Below are positions 35,169 through 43,675 of a stretch of 49,918 nucleotides of DNA, piece after piece. A model generated the notes under the pieces. It did no database searches. It had not been told where the DNA came from and saw only the letters and a list, made by a program, of their open reading frames with translations. This DNA comes from Geminicoccaceae bacterium (GTDB lineage: Bacteria > Pseudomonadota > Alphaproteobacteria > Geminicoccales > Geminicoccaceae): the NCBI GenBank assembly GCA_020445645.1, contig JAGRGG010000081.1, positions 11,719 through 61,636 on the forward strand, given 5' to 3'. Numbering within the stretch: the first letter of the stretch is position 1; each line of letters begins with the position of its first letter. The position numbers were made by a program, and so were the translations under genes.

Positions 35169-35936
35169 TTACGCCACCTGCCCCACCCGGATTGGTCCCT
35201 CGGCGCGGCCGTGGATGAACTGGTCGACGTAGGCGTTGCCGCTGGCGTCGATCGAGGAGGCCGGGCCTTCCCAGCGGATCCTGCCCTCGTGGATGAGGGC
35301 GACGCGGTCGGCGATCTTGCGGACGCTCGCCATGTCGTGGCTGATCGAGACGGCGGTGGCGCCGAGGTCCCGGACGCAGGCGCGGACGAGGTCGTTGATC
35401 ACGTCGGCCATGATGGGGTCGAGGCCGGTCGTCGGCTCGTCGAAGAAGATGATCTCGGGCTTGGTGGCGATGGCGCGGGCGAGGCCGATCCGCTTTTGCA
35501 TGCCCCCCGAGGTCTCGGCGGGGTAGCGGTCGGCCACGTCGGCGGCGAGGCCGACGCTCCGCATCACCCGCACCGCCTCCTCCCTGGCCTCGTGCCGCCC
35601 CAGGCGCTTTTCGGCGAGCAGGCCGAAGGCGACGTTCTCCCAGACCGGCAGGCTGTCGAACAGGGCGGCGCCCTGGAAGAGCATCCCGATCCGGCCCTGC
35701 ACGGCCCGGCGCTCGTCGTCCGAGGCGCCGACCATCTCCCTGCCGTCGATCCGGATCGAGCCCCCGTCGGGCGTGATGAGGCCGATGATGCACTTCAGGA
35801 GGACGGACTTGCCGGTGCCGGAGCCGCCGATGATGACCGTGCTCTGCTTTTCCGGCACGTCGAGGTCGACCCCCTGGAGGACGCGCTTTGGGCCGAACGC
35901 CTTCTCGAGGCCGCGCACGGCGATCTTGACGGTCAT
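35169..35936 (-). CDS. mlaF: Phospholipid-transport ABC ATP-binding protein (MlaF type)
   Basis: 255-residue ATPase. Walker A GGSGTGKS (about 37-44), signature SGGMQKRIGLARAI near 143, Walker B IIFFDEPTTGLDP near 162, and SISHDM. The ETSGGMQKR variant is typical of Mla/Ttg2A ATPases, which move phospholipids between inner and outer membrane. It lies 9 bases after mlaE. No mlaD gene follows; it ends convergent with modC, so MlaD-type partners must be encoded elsewhere. Confidence 0.92.
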   Translation of the reverse strand: MTVKIAVRGLEKAFGPKRVLQGVDLDVPEKQSTVIIGGSGTGKSVLLKCIIGLITPDGGSIRIDGREMVGASDDERRAVQGRIGMLFQGAALFDSLPVWENVAFGLLAEKRLGRHEAREEAVRVMRSVGLAADVADRYPAETSGGMQKRIGLARAIATKPEIIFFDEPTTGLDPIMADVINDLVRACVRDLGATAVSISHDMASVRKIADRVALIHEGRIRWEGPASSIDASGNAYVDQFIHGRAEGPIRVGQVA

Positions 35937-35945
35937 GAAGGGTTC

Positions 35946-36722
35946 CTAGCGGCTGAAGAAGATCTCGGTCACGACGTAGTTCGAGACCAGGATCATGATC
36001 GAGGCGGCGACGACGGCCTGGGTCGTCGCGGTGCCGACCCCCTGGGCGCCGCGCCCCGAGTTGTAGCCCTGGTAGCAGCCCATGAGGGTGATGATGAAGC
36101 CGAACACGCCGGCCTTGACGAGGCCCGACGTCACGTCCTCCGGTTGCAGGTAGTCGAGCGTGCTCTGGATCCACTCACCGGCCGGGAACCCCAGCTTGTA
36201 GGCGCCGACGAGGAGCCCGCCCATGACGCCGATGATGTCGGCGACGAGGACGAGGAAGGGCAGGCAGACGAGGCCCGCCAGGATGCGCGGGAAGACGAGG
36301 TAGCGGAAGGGGTCGGTCGAGAGGGTGGAGAGCGCGTCGATCTGCTCCGTCACCCGCATGGTGCCGAGTTCGGCCGCCATCGAGGCGCCGACGCGGCCTG
36401 CCACCATGAGCCCGGCGAGGACGGGGCCGAGTTCGCGGGTCATCGAGATGACGACGATCGTCGGGATGGCGCTCTGCGCCTCGAAGCGGGAGAAGCCCGT
36501 GTAGCTCTGGAGCGCCAGCACCATGCCGGTGAAGATGGCGGTGAGCCCGACGACGGGCAGGGAATAGTAGCCGATCTCGACGAGCATGCGCAGGAACTGG
36601 CGGGGGTACCAGGGGCCGCGCAGGCCGCGCCCGACGCCGGTCGCGGCGAACAGGGTGATGGCGCCCACCGTCTCGAAGGCGCCGAGCGTGCCCCGCCCCA
36701 CGGGCCGAAAGGGGTTGATCAT
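35946..36722 (-). CDS. mlaE: Phospholipid-transport ABC permease (MlaE type)
   Basis: 258-residue inner-membrane protein with five to six helices. MlaE motifs: FTGMVLALQSYTGFSRF near 65, TRELGPVLAGLMVAGRVGAS near 95, AAELGTMRVTEQIDALSTL near 115 and GCYQGYNSGRGAQGVGTATT near 210. The ATG (36720-36722) overlaps the alr stop as ATGA, which sets the start even though the frame extends upstream. With MlaF it forms a retrograde lipid transporter core. Confidence 0.93.
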   Translation of the reverse strand: MINPFRPVGRGTLGAFETVGAITLFAATGVGRGLRGPWYPRQFLRMLVEIGYYSLPVVGLTAIFTGMVLALQSYTGFSRFEAQSAIPTIVVISMTRELGPVLAGLMVAGRVGASMAAELGTMRVTEQIDALSTLSTDPFRYLVFPRILAGLVCLPFLVLVADIIGVMGGLLVGAYKLGFPAGEWIQSTLDYLQPEDVTSGLVKAGVFGFIITLMGCYQGYNSGRGAQGVGTATTQAVVAASIMILVSNYVVTEIFFSR

Positions 36723-37846
36723 GGTCTTGAATCGCCTTCCAGGTAGCGCCGTTCGATCCGGGGGCCGAGCCGGGTCAGGACCTCGTAGGCGATCGTCCCG
36801 GCGGCCTCGGCGAGCCGGTCGACCCCATCGTCGCCCCATACCAGCTCCGCCCGCACCCCCGGCCGCACCCGTCCGGCGTCCAGCGCCGTGGCGTCGACGG
36901 TGATCAGGTCCATCGACACCCGGCCGACGACCGGCACCTCGACCCCGTCGATGCGGGCGACGGATCGGCCACCGAGGCAGCGCAGGTAGCCGTCGGCGTA
37001 GCCGATGCCGACGGTGGCGATCAGCGAACCGGCGGGGGCCGCGTGGGTTGCGCCGTAGCCGACGCTGGCGGGGCCGTCAAGGCGGCGGACCTGGAGGACC
37101 GGGGCGGTGAGGCGAAGGACGGGCCGCATCGGGTTCGGCCGCCCGGGCGTCGGGTTGCCGCCGAAGAGCGCGATGCCGGGACGGCAAAGGGCGAGGTGGA
37201 AGTCCTGGCCGAGGAACATGCCGCTCGAATTGGCGAGGCTGAGCGGCACCCCCGGCAGAAGGGCGCCGGCGGCCATGAGGTCGCGGCGCTGGCGCCGGCT
37301 GCGCTCCGCGTCCCCCTCGGCGGCGACGAGGTGGGAGAGGAGGCCGCGCAGGTCGACGGCCGCCGCGTCGTCGCGGTCGACGCGGGCGAAGCCGGCGGCC
37401 GAGAACCCCAGCCGGGACATGCCCGTATCAAGGTGGAGGACAGCCGGCAGGCGGCGGCCGAGCTTCCGGGCGAGGGCGCTCCAGACCTCCAGGTCGAGCG
37501 GCTGGTTCAGGACGGGCACGATGTCCTTGGCCGCCATGTCCTCGGCGCCGCGCAAGGCGCCCTCCAGGACCAGGATCGCGGGCGTGGGGCCGAGGTCCGC
37601 GCGCAGGGCGAGGCCTTCCTCGACGCGGGCGACGTAGAAGGTGCGGCAGCCGGCGCGGCGAAGGGCCTTGGCGACGGGGGCGGCGCCGAGCCCGTAGCCG
37701 CCGGCCTTCAGCACCGCCGCCGTCTCGGCCCCGGGCGCCTCGTCCTTCAGGCGGCGCCAGTTGGCGACGACGGCGCCGAGATCGACCTCGGCGCAAGCCG
37801 GCAGGGGCGGCAGGACGGGGAGCCTTTCCCTAGACGGGGTCGTCAT
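36719..37846 (-). CDS. alr: Alanine racemase
   Basis: 375-residue PLP enzyme making D-alanine for peptidoglycan. The PLP lysine is Lys47 (AVLKAGGYGLGA), where most Alr proteins have K-A-N/D-A-Y, so GG is unusual. The second catalytic residue, Tyr264 (SVGYGATH), is present. HLDTGMSRLGF, LANSSG, CRPGIALFGG and VGRVSMDLITVD are also there. The start overlaps the dnaB 3' end by 17 bases (ATG 37844-37846). The dnaB-alr order is common in alphaproteobacteria. Confidence 0.94.
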   Translation of the reverse strand: MTTPSRERLPVLPPLPACAEVDLGAVVANWRRLKDEAPGAETAAVLKAGGYGLGAAPVAKALRRAGCRTFYVARVEEGLALRADLGPTPAILVLEGALRGAEDMAAKDIVPVLNQPLDLEVWSALARKLGRRLPAVLHLDTGMSRLGFSAAGFARVDRDDAAAVDLRGLLSHLVAAEGDAERSRRQRRDLMAAGALLPGVPLSLANSSGMFLGQDFHLALCRPGIALFGGNPTPGRPNPMRPVLRLTAPVLQVRRLDGPASVGYGATHAAPAGSLIATVGIGYADGYLRCLGGRSVARIDGVEVPVVGRVSMDLITVDATALDAGRVRPGVRAELVWGDDGVDRLAEAAGTIAYEVLTRLGPRIERRYLEGDSRP

Positions 37847-39353
37847 AGCCCATCTCGAGGTTGCGGAAACGACCGAAGCCGGGGTCGAACTGGAGGGCGA
37901 TGTTGCCGATCGAGCCGTTCCTCTGCTTCGCGATGATGATGTCGGCCCGGTTGTGCGCCCGGTTGCAGCGCTCGATCCATTCCTGGTGGCGCTGCTGGAA
38001 CTTCTCCAGGGTCTCGCCGTCGCGCTGCATGGGCTCCGAGCGGGCGAGGTAGTATTCTTCCCGGAAGACGAACATGACGACGTCGGCGTCCTGCTCGATC
38101 GAGCCCGACTCGCGGAGATCCGAGAGGAGCGGGCGCTTGTCCTCGCGGCTCTCGACGGCGCGGGAGAGCTGCGAAAGGGCCAGGACCGGGACCATCAGCT
38201 CCTTGGCGATCGCCTTCAGCCCCTGGCTGATCTCGGAGATCTCCTGAACGCGGTTGTGGTTGTTGCCGCCCGTCGAGGTGCCCTTGAGGAGCTGGAGGTA
38301 GTCGACGACGATGAGCGAGAGGCCGTGCATCCGCTTCAGCCGTCTTGCGCGCGAGCGCAAGGCCGCGATCGAGAGGGCCGGGGTGTCGTCGATGTAAAGG
38401 GGCCGCTTCGCCAGCGACTGGCTGGCCGCGACGACCCGCTGCCACTCGTCCTCGTCGCGCAGCTGCCCCCGCCTGAGTTCGTCCGAGCTGATCTGCGCCT
38501 CGGCGGCGAGCAGGCGCATGGCGAGCTGCTCGGCCGACATCTCGAGCGAGAACACGGCGACGGTGTGGTTCGGGTGCTTCAGCTCCCCCGCGTGCGGCCC
38601 CTCGGCGCGGATCGCGGCGGCGTTGGCGGCAAGGGTCACGGCGAGCGCCGTCTTGCCCATCGAGGGGCGCCCGGCGAGGATCAGGAGGTCCGACGGCTGC
38701 AACCCCGCCAGCTTCTCGTCGAGCCCGGTGAGCCCGGTCGGCACGCCCGTGATCTGGCCCGCCTTGTGGTAGGCGCTCTCGACGAGGCGGATCGTCGAGG
38801 TGAGGACGGTGGAGAAGTCGCGGAAGCCGCCGCGGGTTTCGCCGATCTGGGCGAGCGCGAACAGCTTCTGCTCCGCGCCTTCGATCTGCTCCAGGGCCGG
38901 CGTCCCGGCCTTCGGGTCGTAGGCCTCGTTGACGAGGTCCTCGCCGAGCCGGATCAGGCTGCGCTTGACCGCAAGCTCGTGGATGACCCGGCCGTACTCG
39001 ACGGCGTTGATGATCGTCTCGGCCGCGTGGGCAAGGCGGGTGAGGTAGCGCGCCCCGTCGAGCTCCTTGAGCGCCTCCTCCTCGTCGAAGAGGTGGAAGA
39101 GCGCCTTGGGGTCGGCCAGCATCCCCTTGCCGATCCGCTCGGCGCAGACCTCGAACAGGCGCTGGTGGACGGGCTCGAAGAAGTGCTCGCCGCGCAGGAA
39201 CTCCGCGACCCTGTGGTAGGTCTCGTTGTTGACGAGCACGGCGCCGAGCAGCGCCTGCTCCGCCTCCAGGTTGTGCGGCTGGGTGCGCAGCCCCGCCAGG
39301 AGGGCCTGCCCGCCCTCGCTCGCCAGACGAAGATGCGGTGCCTGTTCTGCCAT
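37830..39353 (-). CDS. dnaB: Replicative DNA helicase DnaB
   Basis: 507 residues, hexameric 5'-3' helicase of the replication fork. The N-terminal primase-interacting domain begins LRTQPHNLEAEQALLGAVL (22-40). The RecA-like domain has Walker A GRPSMGKTA (228-236), Walker B LIVVDYLQLL near 345 and DLRESGSIEQDADVV near 420. Normal length and continuous motifs rule out an intein. First gene of dnaB-alr-mlaE-mlaF. Two DnaA-box-like sites lie 66-86 bases upstream. Confidence 0.96.
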   Translation of the reverse strand: MAEQAPHLRLASEGGQALLAGLRTQPHNLEAEQALLGAVLVNNETYHRVAEFLRGEHFFEPVHQRLFEVCAERIGKGMLADPKALFHLFDEEEALKELDGARYLTRLAHAAETIINAVEYGRVIHELAVKRSLIRLGEDLVNEAYDPKAGTPALEQIEGAEQKLFALAQIGETRGGFRDFSTVLTSTIRLVESAYHKAGQITGVPTGLTGLDEKLAGLQPSDLLILAGRPSMGKTALAVTLAANAAAIRAEGPHAGELKHPNHTVAVFSLEMSAEQLAMRLLAAEAQISSDELRRGQLRDEDEWQRVVAASQSLAKRPLYIDDTPALSIAALRSRARRLKRMHGLSLIVVDYLQLLKGTSTGGNNHNRVQEISEISQGLKAIAKELMVPVLALSQLSRAVESREDKRPLLSDLRESGSIEQDADVVMFVFREEYYLARSEPMQRDGETLEKFQQRHQEWIERCNRAHNRADIIIAKQRNGSIGNIALQFDPGFGRFRNLEMGYDDPV

Positions 39354-39672
39354 GCGGGCAAACTAGCAGATCGGGCCGGGGCAACAGAAGGCCGGAGCGA
39401 GGCCAACCGTCCGCGTATTGTGGATAAGCCTGTGGATCGTCGGGGGACGGGCGGCGAAGAACCGTGCGCAAGCCCTTGAACGGGGCCGCGTCCGGCGCCG
39501 GGCGCGGCAATGTGGCAACAAGCGCCCCCGCTCGCCGGGCCCCGTGCAACCCACGCGAACATGTTCCGCCGCCACTACAACTTTTTGTTAAGGTTGCCCC
39601 CTTACAACCGTCTCCCGATCCACCGCTCCACGGGACTCTCCCCGGCACGGGCGGTCCAGCCGGGAGTTCGGG
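39354..39672. other. 319-base divergent gap between dnaB and the protease gene
   Basis: Holds the DnaA boxes near the dnaB side. On the protease side an AT-richer stretch (CTTTTTGTTAAGGTTG near 39580-39595) with a GGTTG/CAACC inverted repeat (about 39591-39609) probably lies in the protease promoter or leader. No reading frame on either strand looks real. Confidence 0.5.
39419..39439. promoter_or_regulatory. DnaA box pair upstream of dnaB
   Basis: TGTGGATAA at 39419-39427 is a perfect DnaA box (complement TTATCCACA). A second, TGTGGATCG at 39431-39439, matches 7 of 9 and lies 12 bases later, in the same orientation. They could allow DnaA control of dnaB, or titrate DnaA. Confidence 0.5.
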
Positions 39673-41883
39673 ATGTTCCCCTTGCGCCGCAGCCTCGTCA
39701 GCCTGTTGGCCCTCAGCGTCGCCGGATGCGGCGGCGGCGGGGGCGGCAGCGGGGGCGGCGGGGGCACGTACCCCCAGCTTCCGCCCTCGGTCAGCATCCC
39801 GCTCGTCGACGACCCGGCCGCCTTCGAGACGGCCGAGTACATGCACAGCGGCGCCTTGAGCCGCCTGCACGCCTCGCACGCCTACGCCGCCGGCGGCAGC
39901 GGCCAGGGGATCACCGTCGCCGTCGTCGACACCGGGATCGACGTGGACCACCCGGAACTCGCGGCGAACGTCCATCCCGACAGCACGGACATCGTGGCAT
40001 CGCGCGGCGTCGACGACGTGGGCGGCCACGGCACGGCGGTGGCCGGCGCCGTCGCCGCCCGGCGCAACGGCGCCTCGGTCCACGGCATCGCGCCCGAGGC
40101 GAGGCTGCTCGCGGTCCGTTCCGACCGCGTCGGCAGCTGCCCCGGCGCCTGCCGCTTCGGCCAGAACGACCTCGCCAACGCCACCGACTACGCGACGGCG
40201 CACGGTGCCCGGGTCGTGAACTACAGCCTCGCCGCCTCGGACCTGGGCAACCCCTTCAAGGACGCCCTCGTCCGGGCCGCGAACAAGGGCACGATCCTCG
40301 TCATGGCGGCCGGCAACAGGAGCCTGGGCAGCCCCGAGTGGCCGGGCCGGTTCGCGGCGGACGGCGACCTCAAGGGGCGCGGCATCGTCGTCGGCGCGCT
40401 CGACGCGAACGACGAGATCGCCTCGTTCTCGAGCCGGGCCGGGGTCGCCAGGAACGCCTACATCGTGGCCCCGGGCGTCGCGGTCGGCACGACGGTCATG
40501 GGCGGCGGCGAGGGGACCATGTCCGGCACCTCGATCGCGAGCCCCCTCGTCAGCGGCGCCGCCGCCCTCGTCCTCGACCTCGCCCCGCATTTGAAGGCCG
40601 AGCAGGTCGTGAGCCTCCTGCTCTCGACCGCCCGCGACCTCGGCGATCCCGGCGTCGACGCCGTCTACGGCCACGGGATGCTCGACCTCGAAGCGGCGCT
40701 GGCGCCGAGCGGCACCGTCACCGTCGCCGCGGGCGACAGGGTGACGGGGGCGGGGGAAGCGCTGGCATCCTCCAGCCTCACCCTTGGCGCCGCCTTCGGC
40801 GACCACCCCGACGTTTCGCACGCCCTCGCCGACGCCGTCGCCTTCGACGCCCTGGGCCGCGCCTACAAGGCGGGCCTGGAGCGCCGCGTCGCGGCCACGG
40901 CCCCCGCCTCGCCCCTGGCCGCGTGGCTGGCGCCGGGGGACGGGGTCGCGGGCGGCGAGACGCGGGACGGCGTGCGGCTCGGCTTCACGGCGGCGGAGAC
41001 GCCCGCCGACGATGCCCCCTGGCGGGGGGAGGACCGGGCGGTGACGTTCACGGGCGAAGCGGACCTCGGCGCCGCGACCCGGGTGCGCGCCGCGCTCGGC
41101 ACCGCGCCGGCGGGGCTCGGCGCCACGACGGCGACCGGCGGTGCCGCCCTGCCGGGGGCCCTGCCCCACTTCGGCCTCGTCGGCGGGGGCGGCCTCGTCG
41201 TCGACCACGCCTTCGGCAACGGCTGGCGCGTCCAGGCCGGCGGCAGCCTGGACGGGACGGGCGACGGCGCGGAAGGGCGGCGGGGCGTGATGGCGGCGAT
41301 CGAGCGGGGCGGCGACGAGACCCGCCTGCGGCTGGCGTTCGGCCGGATGGTCGAGGGCGAGGCACTGGGCGGCACGGCGCGGGGCGCCCTGGACGGCCTG
41401 CCCGACGCCGCGACGACGGTGGCCGGGTTTGAGGCCAGCGCACCCCTCCTGCCGGGCCTCGGCCTCGTCGGCGCGTTCGGCGTCGGCCTTACCGACGCGC
41501 GGCGCGCGGACGACGGCCTGCTGCGCGCCGCCTCGCCGCTGGTCAGCACCGGGGGCGGGCTCGCCCTCGTCGCCCGCGACGTGGCGGTGCAAGGCGACGG
41601 CCTGTCCTTCGGCGTCAGCCAGCCCCTTCGCGTCGAGACGGGCCGCCTCACCCTCTCCGTGCCGACGGGCCGCGACATCGCGGGCAACGTGAGCCGCGAG
41701 CGCCGCCGCGTCGACGCGGCGCCCGAAGGCCGCGAGTTCGACGTCGAGCTCGGCTACGGCCGGCCGCTCGAAGGCGGCGCCCGCCTCGACCTCAAGGCCC
41801 TCCTCCGCCTCGACCCCGCCCACGACGCCGAGGCCGCGCCCGAGTTCGGCGTCGGGCTGCGCTACCGCGTGCCGCTCGGCTGA
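39673..41883 (+). CDS. Subtilisin-like (S8) serine protease, lipoprotein with long beta-rich C-terminal region
   Basis: 736 residues. The signal ends in a lipobox with acceptor Cys19 (LSVAGC), then a glycine linker. The S8 protease domain spans about 70-340 with an intact triad: Asp86 (VVDTGID), His119 (GGHGTAVAG) and Ser287 (GTSIASP), plus the oxyanion stretch MAAGN near 211. Residues 345-736 alternate short hydrophobic and glycine-rich strands and end in VGLRYRVPLG, like an autotransporter-type barrel or a passenger-like beta domain, though a lipid anchor and a barrel together would be odd. Probably an envelope or surface protease. ATG 39673 is the only start before the signal. Confidence 0.87.
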   Translation: MFPLRRSLVSLLALSVAGCGGGGGGSGGGGGTYPQLPPSVSIPLVDDPAAFETAEYMHSGALSRLHASHAYAAGGSGQGITVAVVDTGIDVDHPELAANVHPDSTDIVASRGVDDVGGHGTAVAGAVAARRNGASVHGIAPEARLLAVRSDRVGSCPGACRFGQNDLANATDYATAHGARVVNYSLAASDLGNPFKDALVRAANKGTILVMAAGNRSLGSPEWPGRFAADGDLKGRGIVVGALDANDEIASFSSRAGVARNAYIVAPGVAVGTTVMGGGEGTMSGTSIASPLVSGAAALVLDLAPHLKAEQVVSLLLSTARDLGDPGVDAVYGHGMLDLEAALAPSGTVTVAAGDRVTGAGEALASSSLTLGAAFGDHPDVSHALADAVAFDALGRAYKAGLERRVAATAPASPLAAWLAPGDGVAGGETRDGVRLGFTAAETPADDAPWRGEDRAVTFTGEADLGAATRVRAALGTAPAGLGATTATGGAALPGALPHFGLVGGGGLVVDHAFGNGWRVQAGGSLDGTGDGAEGRRGVMAAIERGGDETRLRLAFGRMVEGEALGGTARGALDGLPDAATTVAGFEASAPLLPGLGLVGAFGVGLTDARRADDGLLRAASPLVSTGGGLALVARDVAVQGDGLSFGVSQPLRVETGRLTLSVPTGRDIAGNVSRERRRVDAAPEGREFDVELGYGRPLEGGARLDLKALLRLDPAHDAEAAPEFGVGLRYRVPLG

Positions 41884-42066
41884 GACGCTTTTTCAGGCGG
41901 GGCGAACGCTTCATGTCCGGCTCGCGCGGGGCCTTGTTTCTGCCTTGCCTGACACGGTTCCAGCGCCTGGGCCGGCCCGACGCCACCACGAAAGACCCGA
42001 AAAAGCGCCGCATGATGGATCCCAAAGCCGTCGCGCCGGGTCGGACGACGGGGCCGGGCTTCCCTT

Positions 42067-43305
42067 CTACGCCACCGAAACCCTTCGAGGCTCCGGCGAC
42101 CGCTCGCATTCAACGATATAGTCGCGGGTGAGCGGTACGGCGTCCTGCCGCCGGGCGAGCTGGAGCTGGAAGACGACGTTGCCCATGTGGCGGAAGGAGA
42201 CCTCGCTCGCCGCCAGATAGAACTCCCACATCCGGCAGAAGGTCTCGTCGTAGAGCGCTTTCGCCCGGTCGCGGTTGGCCGTGAAGCGCCGCCGCCAGTG
42301 GCGCAGGGTTTGGGCGTAGTGGAGCCTGAGCACCTCGACGTCGGTCACCCAGAGGCCTTCCTTCTCGACCGCCGTCAGGATTTCGGACAGGGCCGGGGTG
42401 TAGCCGCCGGGAAAGATGTACTTGCGGATCCAGGGGTTGGTCGCGTAGGGCGGCGGGTAGGAGCTGCCGATGGTATGGACGAGGGCCACGCCGTCGTCGG
42501 CCAGCAACTGCCGGACCTTGCGGAAGTACGTGCGGTAGTGCCCGAGGCCGACATGCTCGAACATGCCGACCGAGACGACGCGATCGAAGCGCCCCTCCAC
42601 CTCGCGGTAGTCTTTCAGGTCGAAGCCGGCCCTGCCGGCGAGACCGGCCCGCTCGGCGCGGGCGCGGCTCAGCTTGAGCTGCTCCTCGGACAGGGTGACG
42701 CCGACGACCCGTGCCCCGTACTCGCGGGCCAGATACAGCCCCATGCCCCCCCACCCCGAGCCGATGTCGAGGACTCTGTGGCCGGGCTCGACCAGCAGCT
42801 TCGCCGCGATGTGCCGCTTTTTCAGCGCCTGCGCCGTCTCCAGGTCCTCGTCGCCGTTCGGGAAGTAGGCACACGAATACTGGCGATCCCGGTCGAGGAA
42901 GAGGTCGTAGAGGGCACTGGAGAGATCGTAGTGGTGGGCGACGTTGCCGCGCGCGCGCCCCTTCGTGTTGTACTGCTGGGCACGGCGGAACAGTTCGTCG
43001 AGCCGACGCACCCCGTCGGTAAAGGGATGAAAAGCGCCCCGCGTCACCTCGTAATTGCGCCCGACGAGGTCGAGGAAGTCGTAGATCGTACCGTCCTCGA
43101 CGGTGAGCGTACCCGCCATGTAGGCCTCGCCGACGTGGAGGGCCGGGTTGTAGAACAGGCGGCGGTGGAGCCGTTCGTCGTGCAGGCGTACGGTGATCGA
43201 AGGGCCTTCCACCCTTCCCTGGAACAGGTGGGTCGCGCCCCCCGCGTCGACGACGGCCAGCGTTCCGACCCGTATCGCTTGTTGCAAGAGCCTTGCCAGC
43301 AGCAT
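42067..43305 (-). CDS. cfa: Cyclopropane-fatty-acyl-phospholipid synthase
   Basis: 412-residue SAM-dependent methyltransferase adding a methylene bridge to unsaturated membrane lipid chains. The N-terminal lipid-binding domain is at about 1-90 (ALHVGEAYMAGTLTVEDG); VAHHYDLSSALYDLFLD near 122, the SAM motif VLDIGSGWGGMGLYLAREYG near 178 and the active-site region SVGMFEHVGLGHY near 245 are all seen. ATG 43303-43305 (MLLARLLQQAIRVGTL) is chosen because family members start there and GAGGTGGG precedes it; ATG 43324-43326 and 43371 are further in-frame options. Convergent with the protease gene across 183 bases, where a loose inverted pair GCTTTTTC/GAAAAAGC (41887 and about 41998) may act in termination. 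Confidence 0.93.
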   Translation of the reverse strand: MLLARLLQQAIRVGTLAVVDAGGATHLFQGRVEGPSITVRLHDERLHRRLFYNPALHVGEAYMAGTLTVEDGTIYDFLDLVGRNYEVTRGAFHPFTDGVRRLDELFRRAQQYNTKGRARGNVAHHYDLSSALYDLFLDRDRQYSCAYFPNGDEDLETAQALKKRHIAAKLLVEPGHRVLDIGSGWGGMGLYLAREYGARVVGVTLSEEQLKLSRARAERAGLAGRAGFDLKDYREVEGRFDRVVSVGMFEHVGLGHYRTYFRKVRQLLADDGVALVHTIGSSYPPPYATNPWIRKYIFPGGYTPALSEILTAVEKEGLWVTDVEVLRLHYAQTLRHWRRRFTANRDRAKALYDETFCRMWEFYLAASEVSFRHMGNVVFQLQLARRQDAVPLTRDYIVECERSPEPRRVSVA

Positions 43306-43675
43306 GATCCCACCTCGATCAGCCATATCACGGTGCTTCCCTGGTAGAAGCCACCTGCTTTTCCCAACCATCGACCGGCGTTCAAGTTTCGGGGTGCGTC
43401 ATGCTTTTGTAGGGGGAGAGGGATGCGTTTTCAAGGGCTTGATAATACCTGAGGTTTAGGAGTCCAGCGCGAACCAAACCGAACGTTGCCGTCGGTTTTC
43501 TGGGCATGATGATTCCCCGTTCCATAATGAAATGGGGGTAAAGGGCCGGCGGTCCGGATCTCTCCGGGCGTTTCATCGCACGGCAGCGCATCGTTCGAGA
43601 GTGGTTGGACGGATGGCTTCTTACGCGGTCCCGTCGACCGCAAGCGCCATCCCCACGTTCATCGTCCCGCGCGCC
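43306..43675. other. 370-base gap upstream of cfa
   Basis: Less GC-rich than the rest of the window, especially 43395-43530. It should hold the cfa promoter. One small frame is listed separately. No repeat-family copy, transfer RNA or strong terminator seen. Confidence 0.4.
43382..43507 (-). CDS. Possible 41-residue protein
   Basis: ATG 43505-43507 has GGGGAA 6 bases upstream and opens a 41-codon frame (MPRKPTATFGLVRAGLLNLR, ending SMTHPET). It lies in the AT-richer gap upstream of cfa, on the same strand, and could be a leader or stress microprotein. I recognise no family, and the length allows for chance. Confidence 0.25.
   Translation of the reverse strand: MPRKPTATFGLVRAGLLNLRYYQALENASLSPYKSMTHPET

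Noticed and set aside
37830-39353. Intein in DnaB
   Set aside because: 507 residues with uninterrupted Walker motifs is the normal DnaB length.
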